From Stramenopiles sp. TOSAG23-2 (Eukaryota; Sar), in contig LT649351.1 of the NCBI GenBank assembly GCA_900128395.1, forward strand, positions 1 to 34,154: a stretch of DNA of 34,154 nucleotides, given 5' to 3'. The notes under the pieces were generated by a model. The model was not told the origin of the DNA. It was given only the letters and a program-made list of their open reading frames with translations, and searched no databases. Shown piece by piece: positions 26,027 to 34,154 of this stretch. Position 1 is the first letter of the stretch. Each line of letters starts with the position of its first letter. A program made the position numbers and the translations under genes.

Positions 26027-28963
26027 ATGAAATCATCGTTTTCCTCTTTATTAAAAGATGATAAAGGTACAAAGTATAAACCACAAAGTTTAGTTGAATT
26101 AATCAACAAAAATAAAAATAGTAAAAAGGGTAGTAGTATTTCACAACAACAACAACAACACGAACAAAAGTTATTAGCATTTATAGGTAAAGACTTGTTA
26201 TCTATGTCAAACAATACAAATAACAGCAAAAACTTATTTGGGTCAAATACAACGACAAATAACTTGATTGGTTCGCCTTCAGCAAAGAATAATATCAATT
26301 CAATAACAACAGGTGAACCAAATCGTTTATTTTCAAAAATTAATCAAATACCAAACAACAATAACGACAATAATTTCAACTATGTATCATCCTTTTCTTC
26401 TACGTCGTTGCCAAATCCATTGCAAGGGACAACAACCCATTCGTCACCTTTTCGCCACAACAACAACAATATTGGTAACGACGATAATACAAATGAAAAT
26501 AGGTACAATAGCTCACAATATCAAGTGCAAAATAATGCTATTCTTGAGACAAAAACAACAAGTATCCATGCTCCTGTAGAATTGATTGTACGCATATTAC
26601 CTAATAATAATACAAATAATGATAATATTGATGAAAATTTAGTTACAGTTCATCAATCATCAAAAGGTTTAACATTAAGAGCACCAAAGGATGGTATTGC
26701 ACCTGCATCAATGAGAAAACGTTATTCATCATCGCATGGTCATGGCACACCATGGAGAACACCACAACGTCCAAAACCAAAGGCATTTCATTTTGATTCA
26801 GTTATTAGTAATACATTAACAAGTAATGTTTCTCAAAATTTAATATATGAAAAAGTTCAACCATTAGTGAATTCTGTTTTAGATGGTTTCAACGCAACCG
26901 TACTTGCATATGGTGCTACTGGTACGGGGAAAACCTATACAATTATGGGCAATACAAAATGTAGTGGCATATTGCCACGCATTGTATCAGATCTATTTCT
27001 TGGTATGAAAGATCGTGCCTCTGCAAATGTGACATATGATGTATCCATTGGATATGTTGAATTATACAATAATCGTTTTCAAGATTTATTATATATGAAC
27101 GAGGACGATGATAGTAGTAATAACAATAATCGGCATGGTACTATTGAATTGCATGATAAAGGTCGAAATGGTATAACGTTGACTGGGACCGATTCGTTAC
27201 GTACAAAAATTGTTTCTGCAGAACAAGCTATTTTACAAATTAAAAAAGGTAACAGTGCAAGACATTGTAATAATAAAGCATCTTCTCGATCACATGCAAT
27301 CGTTACATTTTATGTAACAAAATCTTTGCATGATAATACGATAGTAAGTCGCTCTAAATTTCATATTGTTGATTTAGCTGGTAGCGATCGATTATCCGTG
27401 ACTAGTACAAGTGGTCAAGAGTTGAAAGAAAGGCAAGCGATTAACTTATCTTTATCATGTTTATCTAATGTATTGATGACATTATCAAATAGCAATACGG
27501 ATTTATGGTTGGCTCCATATCGCGATAGTAAATTAACATATTTACTAAAAGATTCATTAGGTGGCAATTCAAAAACAATATTTTTAGCACATATAAATCC
27601 AACATCAGAACATTATCGTGAAACATTAATGACATTAGAATATGCAACGAAAGCACGAATGATACGTAATGTTGCAAGACATTCTACTACTACTACTACT
27701 ACTACTACTACGGTTGCTGGTAATATTAATGATCCAATGAACAATAAAAACAATGATAATATAATAAACTATAATAAACATGGTAGCAATAGTAATAGTA
27801 ACAACAATATGTTCTTGATGAATAATACACAATCAGCTATTTTAAGAGAAAAAATCAGACAAATCAATTATTTGCAACAGCAAGTAATGGAACGAAATGA
27901 ACAAGTAAAAGAATTAGAAGAAAATAACATCTCGGCTTGTAATGAAGCAATATCGTTACGAAATACTATTGATACATTAAATAAACAATATGGTGATGAA
28001 AAAAATATAATCAATGAACAGATGAGTAATTTAAATGCTTCATCAGATCCAAGTTTAAAAAAGGAAGTGGAAGAATTAAGGGAAAGATTGTTGGTATCTG
28101 AAACAAAACACGCGGAGGAAAAAGCTACTTTAAATGCAAACATTCATCATATTGAAACGAGTGCAATGCATGAGGCGGAAGTCATAGATGATTTAAGGGC
28201 TGATTTGGATAGTTCCAGGACACAGCTAGGGGAGCGTATCAAACAATTAGCACATTCTAGAGCTATCGCTGTCCTAGAAGCTGATGGAAAACGTTTGGAT
28301 GCTGAAATCGATAGTCTACATTATCAAAACGAAACTCGTAAAGCAAAAATTAGTCAAATGAAAATGAAAGATGAAAAATTGAATAAAAGCAAACAGCAAT
28401 TAAGTATATTGCATCAACGTGGTGAATTAGCCAACATGGCGAAAAAATTAGTAAAGGAAATTGAGGATTATCGTACTTACATAGATCACGTGGAACATTT
28501 AGCAGAAAAAGCCATCCGTAAAGCGCAGAAACAAAAGCAAAAAAAATCATTGTATATTGAGGGTATACAAAAAGTTGAAAGCGAAAGGGATGAATGGGAA
28601 AAAAAATATATCAAAGCTCAAAAAGATATTATAAAATTGAAAAAAAAATTAACCATCCATAACAATCGAAAAAAAGGCATGTATGGTTCTAATTTAAATA
28701 AACGAAGTGTATTTAATGATGATGTTGATACTACTTCCACGAATATCGAAAAGCAATCTGTAGCAAAAGAAGGTGATGATGATAATGATGGTGAAAATAA
28801 TAATAACAATAATGTTATCAATGGTGGTAATAATAATACGCGTAAAAAGAGAAGAAAATTACGTTCAAATAATACGACAACTACTTTAGGGAAGGAGCCT
28901 CAGCAACAGGATACTACTGCTGAACTGATTCGAAATGGTGATTCTATTACTACATCGATATAA
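26027..28963 (+). CDS. Kinesin-like motor protein, mirror copy with Asn394Lys
   Basis: Same 978-aa kinesin as the left copy: motor 182-550, coiled coil about 600-880, NLS-like RKKRRKLR at 939-946. Codon 394 (27206-27208) is AAA (Lys) here and AAC (Asn) in the left arm. The residue lies in the motor domain about 20 positions before switch I and is not one of the nucleotide-binding motifs. The P-loop, switch I and switch II are intact in both copies. Confidence 0.95.
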   Translation: MKSSFSSLLKDDKGTKYKPQSLVELINKNKNSKKGSSISQQQQQHEQKLLAFIGKDLLSMSNNTNNSKNLFGSNTTTNNLIGSPSAKNNINSITTGEPNRLFSKINQIPNNNNDNNFNYVSSFSSTSLPNPLQGTTTHSSPFRHNNNNIGNDDNTNENRYNSSQYQVQNNAILETKTTSIHAPVELIVRILPNNNTNNDNIDENLVTVHQSSKGLTLRAPKDGIAPASMRKRYSSSHGHGTPWRTPQRPKPKAFHFDSVISNTLTSNVSQNLIYEKVQPLVNSVLDGFNATVLAYGATGTGKTYTIMGNTKCSGILPRIVSDLFLGMKDRASANVTYDVSIGYVELYNNRFQDLLYMNEDDDSSNNNNRHGTIELHDKGRNGITLTGTDSLRTKIVSAEQAILQIKKGNSARHCNNKASSRSHAIVTFYVTKSLHDNTIVSRSKFHIVDLAGSDRLSVTSTSGQELKERQAINLSLSCLSNVLMTLSNSNTDLWLAPYRDSKLTYLLKDSLGGNSKTIFLAHINPTSEHYRETLMTLEYATKARMIRNVARHSTTTTTTTTTVAGNINDPMNNKNNDNIINYNKHGSNSNSNNNMFLMNNTQSAILREKIRQINYLQQQVMERNEQVKELEENNISACNEAISLRNTIDTLNKQYGDEKNIINEQMSNLNASSDPSLKKEVEELRERLLVSETKHAEEKATLNANIHHIETSAMHEAEVIDDLRADLDSSRTQLGERIKQLAHSRAIAVLEADGKRLDAEIDSLHYQNETRKAKISQMKMKDEKLNKSKQQLSILHQRGELANMAKKLVKEIEDYRTYIDHVEHLAEKAIRKAQKQKQKKSLYIEGIQKVESERDEWEKKYIKAQKDIIKLKKKLTIHNNRKKGMYGSNLNKRSVFNDDVDTTSTNIEKQSVAKEGDDDNDGENNNNNNVINGGNNNTRKKRRKLRSNNTTTTLGKEPQQQDTTAELIRNGDSITTSI

Positions 28964-29658
28964 AAAAATATACTCTCTTATAAAATATTATGTGTTTATA
29001 ATTTTAAAAAGTTAATTTACGCATGTTTAAGAATTATACTCTCGTATTTTTTTTAAAAAAAATATGAAACACACACAAAAAAAAAGTAACATCCGCGTAT
29101 TTTTAGAGACCTCTACATATGCAATTTTTAATTTTACTTTGGATGAAAAGTGTATGATACAAATATGATATGCATACGACTCGTATAATATACTTCGTAC
29201 GAAAGAATATATAATATATATATTACGCGAACCGTACGATTTTTACTTCTCGTACACACTGTATACACGCGTATAAAATAAAAAAATATGCGTATATGAT
29301 TATATAATCATATGTGGGGGGATATATTTTATTTTTCAAAAAATTTTATAGGCATGTGTTATTTTTAAAAAATTTTCTTTATTTTTTACACATTTTTTTA
29401 TAATTATATACGATATGTGTCTACTTTTTATGTTACGAGAACTCGTATCATCACATACACATATATACTTTATCATTTGTTTTATAGAGCTTCCATAGAT
29501 ACTATATATATATCATTGGCTCTTTATCATAGAAAAAGCTCTTTTCATCATATTGTCTTCTCATGTGCATTTTATACTACATATTAAATATAATATGGTA
29601 AAATACTACATGTATTCATTTTTCTTCTTCTATTTCTCTTTACGCGGTGTTTATTTTT
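28964..29658. other. Kinesin/USP convergent region, mirror copy
   Basis: Mirror of 4497-5191: TTCGTACGAA at 29194-29203, TACGAG-TT-CTCGTA at 29434-29447, A/T homopolymers, no gene. Confidence 0.6.
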
Positions 29659-30614
29659 TTATGACGATGTTAATACTTCTGTAATAATTGCTCCCATTTT
29701 TGCATTTTTAGCAACATAATCACTGACTGATCCCAATTTAGGAGATCTGCATTTTTGTGGTAAAGTGAAAATCTGTTAGAGTAAATTTTTATATACGTAT
29801 CATTTAAATATACTGTACTTGTAGCATATTGTTAAACTTACCCATTTAAATATGCACCCATACCATCAGCACCAACAACAACAAAATCAACTTCCTCATC
29901 TGTAGCAACTTGTAAGATTTGTTTGGATATCGATGTACCTCCCATTTTTTCGACAATTTTGACTGTACCACGACCTAAATCAGTATATTTTTTAGTAATC
30001 TCATCCGCTTTTGTGATTCCATCGTCGTTAACTTCTGCCTCTTCAGCAGAATAGATATGTAATATTATTAGTTCATCTGTATCAAATGCAATACGACATG
30101 CTTCGGTATATGCTTTATGTGAATTATCACTACCATCAACACAAGCCATAAATTTTGCTTTTGATCTCTCTTCCGCTTCAGCAAATTTTTCCATCTTCTT
30201 CTTCACTATGATACATGAGCAATGTGCTGCTCTTAGTGAATAATCAGTTGTTGATCCTAATATAGTTGGATCGGTTTTTGGTCCTTTTCGTCCTGCACAA
30301 CCAACAACTAAAAAGTCAGTTTTTTCATCTGCATTATTAATATATTCACATACAGCACCTTTTGTACTTTGTCCCGTTTTTTTCTCAACAATTGTTACCG
30401 TGCGTCTATCTTCTGGCACAGATGAAATTAAAAGATTGTCATAATTTTCTTTTATATAATCCGGTTGTAAATCATATGGCAAATAATCTTTCCCTGGTGT
30501 TGATATATGAAATACATCAATTTTATCCTCTGGTTTTCGTAAATAGGCTGCACATTGATATGCCATATGTGCAATTTCTGAACCATCCACTCCTACTGTT
30601 ATTTTTTTCGCCAT
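29659..30614 (-). CDS. Tandem-domain universal stress protein, mirror copy
   Basis: Same two-domain 286-aa protein as the left copy. Exons are 30614-29842 and 29746-29659, with the intron at 29747-29841 spliced by the same GTAAGT and ATGCAG signals. Without splicing, the frame stops within the second nucleotide-binding loop. Confidence 0.92.
29747..29841 (-). other. Spliceosomal intron, mirror copy
   Basis: Same 95-nt GT-AG intron as 4314-4408. Retention of an intact intron shows that the mirror copy is not a retrocopy. Confidence 0.92.
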
Positions 30615-31899
30615 CTTTTCTTTTTATTTTGTAAATGGTAAATAAACCGTATATATATATATATATATTAATGATGATTATTGTAATAATAAAGATGATA
30701 ATATTGTATGTTATTGTTTTTTTGTATCGATATACAGATGTATGTATTATATATATGTTGTTGTATTTGAAAGAAAGTAACATTATTTATCGATAAATGC
30801 ACGCACGATAATGATATTTACCTGTAAATACGTTACTAGCCAGCCCAGCCAGCTAGCAGGCGTACATCAACTTATACTTCTCCCATCAATGGTTTCTCCG
30901 CGGCATCAACACGATGCAAGAGCGCGTACTGTATCAAAAACGTACTGTACAGTATTGTAAGCCTGGTAAGTGCGTAGCCAGTAGTGGTAAGCCTGTGTGG
31001 AGCTGTATATTTTCATAGTAGCATTATTATTGTGTCTACAGTTGCACTTACTTCACCTATCACCTATATTTTAGGTACTGGGTATATAGTACACTAGCTG
31101 GGCTAGCATGGCTAGAGCTACAGTAGGTACCAGTTTATTAGACGTTTGAAATAATTGGGTAAAACCCAAGCTACCACGGTTGTTTTAGGTGGCAATAGAA
31201 TACAGAATTTAGGAGAACCTCGTATAAAATCATGATTGTGATTAAAATTTTTTGTGAACGAACCATCAAACTGACTTGAAATTCATTATATTGGTTTATT
31301 GCTATGTCATTAAATACATATTCAATTTTTATTGAGAATGTATCGTAGCAACACTTGTCATTGCAGATGGTTCAGTTGTTATCGTTTGTTGTTGTTTTGT
31401 TTTATTTGTTTTAATTGTTTTTTGTGTATTATCTATATGGTCATGGTCCTTATTGCGAATGATTTACATCAGCACAATGCTATTCATATCGTAAGACACT
31501 TATCCAATAGTACCATGTTGTTTTTTTCAATGGTCAAATTATATGCTGTGTGGTAGGAAGGATAGAAATTTTAGACATATTGATCGATCTTATTGAGTGG
31601 GGAGTGGGGGGATCTAAATTTTCAAGCTTTGCTTATGGAACGCAGTCCTGTTTTTTAAAGTTTCATGCTATAATACTGTACTGTATTTGCTTATACGCAA
31701 AGCGGCGAGGTACTCTCTGGTACTCCTCGACTATTATGCTAATGCTGTATCGCACTATCATATTTAAATCATCCATTATTATATATTTGTTATACATTAT
31801 CATTGAAATTATATTTATCCATATATAGAATGAATGTATAGAGATATATCCACACACTATTGAAAACATCATCAATTATATTATTGTACATAACAAAAG
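30615..31899. promoter_or_regulatory. USP/99-aa gene divergent region, mirror copy
   Basis: Mirror of 2256-3540. It contains the arm difference at 31080 (G here, so C in left-arm orientation against T3075), which changes a TACCTAGTACC word to TACCCAGTACC. No convincing gene. Confidence 0.5.
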
Positions 31900-32199
31900 A
31901 TGGATTCCACGGATGATGAAGAAGATGCATTGGAAGCGATGAGACATTCAGATTTAGGAGGAGCGTCAATGAATACACATGAAGAGCCAGAGAATGAACG
32001 GTTTGAAAACGGTGTAAGGGAGACAATAGAATTTGAAGAAGCGTTAGGACATTTAAACTTGAAACAAAAAATTGGAGACGGTATTGATACAAAATCAAAG
32101 ACAAAGTCAAATAAAGTGGGGAATAATAATCGCAATAGTGGTCGTAAAAGTAATAATGGTGCTGGTAGAAAGAAATCTAGTTCGAATCGTAAAAAATAG
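31900..32199 (+). CDS. Hypothetical 99-aa charged protein, mirror copy
   Basis: Predicted protein identical to the left copy, with an acidic N-terminus and a basic Asn/Ser/Lys C-terminus, ending at TAG. No family recognised. It converges on the prohibitin mirror copy. Confidence 0.65.
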   Translation: MDSTDDEEDALEAMRHSDLGGASMNTHEEPENERFENGVRETIEFEEALGHLNLKQKIGDGIDTKSKTKSNKVGNNNRNSGRKSNNGAGRKKSSSNRKK

Positions 32200-33003
32200 A
32201 TACACGTATACTATTTTTTTTTAAATATTTCTACGAGGTATGGCGATATGAAGGCTTTTAGGCTTTTTTTTATTCTAAAAATCAATGTAAAATCAATCAC
32301 TCTAATTTCCATTATTTCAATCTTTGTATTTTTTTAATAAATTACACACACGCGAATAATACCCTCTTCGTATCAAATTTTTATAATAATAATTATATAT
32401 AATATATATTTTATACGAGTATAATATATATTATATATATATATAAATTTTAAAAATAAATATATACACCGCACACACAATTATACGTTCGAGTGTAATA
32501 CAAATTTTTTCTCTCCCAGCTCTCACAAAGCTTCTTTTACATTATCACATTTTCTTTTTTTCGTAAGCTATTTCTAACCATTATTGCCTCTCACCGTATG
32601 CATATAAATACATACATCATATTACACACACCAAAATATGTATACACATATGTGTATATATATATATATATAATTGTGTCATACACCATCCAAAAAAAAA
32701 AAACGTTTTTCATTTCATTCTTTCAAAAATTAATGGATCACGTATTTCCACAATAATAATATATTACTTTATCATGTATTAGAAACTTCTTCTTTTTCTT
32801 TTTTCTACTATATATATATTACAATCATACATATATATATATATATATATCATCTAAATTTCATTACATGCATAACGCTACAATATCAAGTTTTTCTTTT
32901 TCTTCTTTTTTTTTTTTTTCATCATCATCATATATCATCACACAAAAGCATTTGTATTTTTTATATTTTTAATATATTAATATATAATATCATATATATA
33001 TAT
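32200..33003. other. 99-aa gene/prohibitin convergent region, mirror copy
   Basis: Mirror of 1152-1955 with one difference at 32503. It includes the TTATAC-TC-GTATAA dyad (32411-32424) and microsatellites of the same length as in the left arm. No gene seen. Confidence 0.6.
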
Positions 33004-33831
33004 TTACCTTCCAGAATTTAATCCTAATAACATATTACCTTGACCTGGTAAATATGTAACATTACCTGATCCAGCCAATGCTGTTGCAATTTCTTTTGCC
33101 GCATCAATACGACGTACTTGAATGACACCTTCACCTGATTTTGATAATGCTTCTGTAATAATTCTTGCACTTTCAGACTCCCCTTCTGCTCGTATAACTG
33201 CTGCTTTTGCTTCTTGCTCTGCCATGGCAACAATGAATTTTGCACGTTCAGCTTCCTGTTGTGCAATTTGTTTATGTTCAATAGAACGTTCGAATTCTTT
33301 CATAAAAGTTAAATGTGTAATAGATACATCGGTGACATTTAAATGAAATTGTCCAGCTCTTTCAATTAATGTTTCTGAGATTTCGCGTGATACTTGCTCG
33401 CGATTGGTAATCAATTGCTCTGCATCGTATTGTGCCACAATTGCTTTTAATATTTCCGGTGCAATCGATGGCAATACACGATCGTCATAATCTTGTCCAA
33501 TTTCACCATGAATAGTTGGTATTTTATCTGGTATAGGATGTGATAATATACGTAAGGATATATTAACTTGCTGTAAATCTTTGGAACCGGTCGATGTATT
33601 TACAGTTCTAGGCCTAGATTTTACATCATAAATGTGCGGGTATTGTATATATGGCATTTTAAAATGCATCCCTGGTTCTTTTACTTTTGGCAATACACCA
33701 CGAAAACGATCATATATCACAGCCCTTTCACCACCGTCAACATCATATAAAGAATTTTGTAAAATTACACCTGCTACACCAAGACCTAATACACCTTGTG
33801 AAATTTTTTTCGCGGCATTTAAATACGACAT
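33004..33831 (-). CDS. PHB1: Prohibitin 1, mirror copy
   Basis: Predicted protein identical to the left copy (275 aa): N-terminal anchor, SPFH domain and coiled coil. It reads inward from the window end, with 323 bp of upstream DNA present. Confidence 0.97.
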   Translation of the reverse strand: MSYLNAAKKISQGVLGLGVAGVILQNSLYDVDGGERAVIYDRFRGVLPKVKEPGMHFKMPYIQYPHIYDVKSRPRTVNTSTGSKDLQQVNISLRILSHPIPDKIPTIHGEIGQDYDDRVLPSIAPEILKAIVAQYDAEQLITNREQVSREISETLIERAGQFHLNVTDVSITHLTFMKEFERSIEHKQIAQQEAERAKFIVAMAEQEAKAAVIRAEGESESARIITEALSKSGEGVIQVRRIDAAKEIATALAGSGNVTYLPGQGNMLLGLNSGR

Positions 33832-34154
33832 GCTTGTTTTATATGTGTGTGTATGATGTACGTACTAAATATATTTTTTTCAATTGTTGTTGTTGATATT
33901 CTTTTTTTATACATTTGATGATGATGATGAATGTATATGATGAATGTATATATGTATGAGAATTATTTATATAATAATGATATTTCTATGTAATATCTGT
34001 TTGTTTTTACCATAATAGTATGTGGTGCTCTGTGTAAAAATGTAATGATTATTCTACGAAGGTGTATGTATGGTGACTTTAGCATTGCACCATTTATAGA
34101 AGTGCGAGAAAGCTTTATTTTGTTTGTGGTGTGTTCACATTGTTGTGGACTTCC
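33832..34154. other. 5' flank of prohibitin, mirror copy
   Basis: Mirror of 1-323, complete to the final base. The window stops at exactly the base that mirrors position 1. Confidence 0.6.

Larger units (their letters stand above)
17078..34154 (-). repeat. Right arm of the palindrome
   Basis: Mirror copy of 1-17077, ending exactly where the left arm begins. It repeats all seven genes on the opposite strands. Two of the four differences from the left arm change a protein: kinesin Asn394 becomes Lys (27208) and UFD1 Gly69 becomes Ser (25155). The other two are intergenic (31080 and 32503). Confidence 0.98.

Noticed and set aside
1-34154. Transposon or virus as the cause of the inverted repeat
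   Set aside because: No transposase, integrase, reverse transcriptase, capsid or polymerase gene is present, and no target-site duplication can be defined. The content is ordinary nuclear genes.
1-34154. tRNA, rRNA, telomere repeat or CRISPR array
   Set aside because: I found no B-box-like tRNA core with a matching cloverleaf, no rRNA segment, no telomeric G-rich tandem repeats at the ends or axis, and no regularly spaced repeats. Their absence at the axis means a telomeric origin has no direct sequence support.

Overview
The window is one giant inverted repeat. Base x pairs with base 34155-x along the full length, so two arms of 17,077 bp (1-17077 and 17078-34154) meet with no spacer at 17077/17078. 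By reading one arm against the other I found no length difference, even in homopolymers (14-bp A run near 1236, 11-bp G run near 14373, 12-bp T run near 1452), and only four substitutions: 1652/32503, 3075/31080, 6947/27208 and 9000/25155. Every gene therefore appears twice, in mirror orientation.

The DNA is nuclear eukaryotic, most likely from an AT-rich, intron-poor protist. The genes are eukaryote-specific (UFD1, COG1, a kinesin, a Pumilio protein, prohibitin 1). One GT-AG intron is clear. TAA, TAG and TGA are all used as stops. Intergenic DNA is very AT-rich with TA and TAA microsatellites, and several proteins carry long Asn, Gln, Ser or Thr tracts. I cannot name the lineage from this alone.

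Each arm, from its outer end to the axis, carries: prohibitin 1; a 99-aa orphan; a two-domain universal stress protein with one intron; a kinesin with an internal motor domain; a long UFD1; a Pumilio/PUF RNA-binding protein; and a very short COG1. The seven genes alternate strand without exception, so every intergenic region is purely divergent (promoter to promoter) or purely convergent (3' to 3'). The divergent regions (2256-3540, 8129-8795, 14338-15672) contain GTAC-rich dyads. The convergent regions contain small ACG/CGT-armed dyads that look like shared 3'-end signals. The genes are unrelated housekeeping functions (mitochondrial scaffold, stress binding protein, microtubule motor, p97/ERAD cofactor, mRNA regulation, Golgi tethering), not a pathway or operon.

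The main question is whether the palindrome is real. A contig that is symmetric to its last base is what an assembler or library produces from fold-back molecules (missed hairpin adapter, MDA or snap-back chimera, nanopore template plus complement). The alternatives are a palindromic minichromosome or amplicon, or read-through of a covalently closed hairpin end. The four substitutions, two of them missense, are the only internal evidence that the arms might be separate DNA copies. Consensus error could also explain them.
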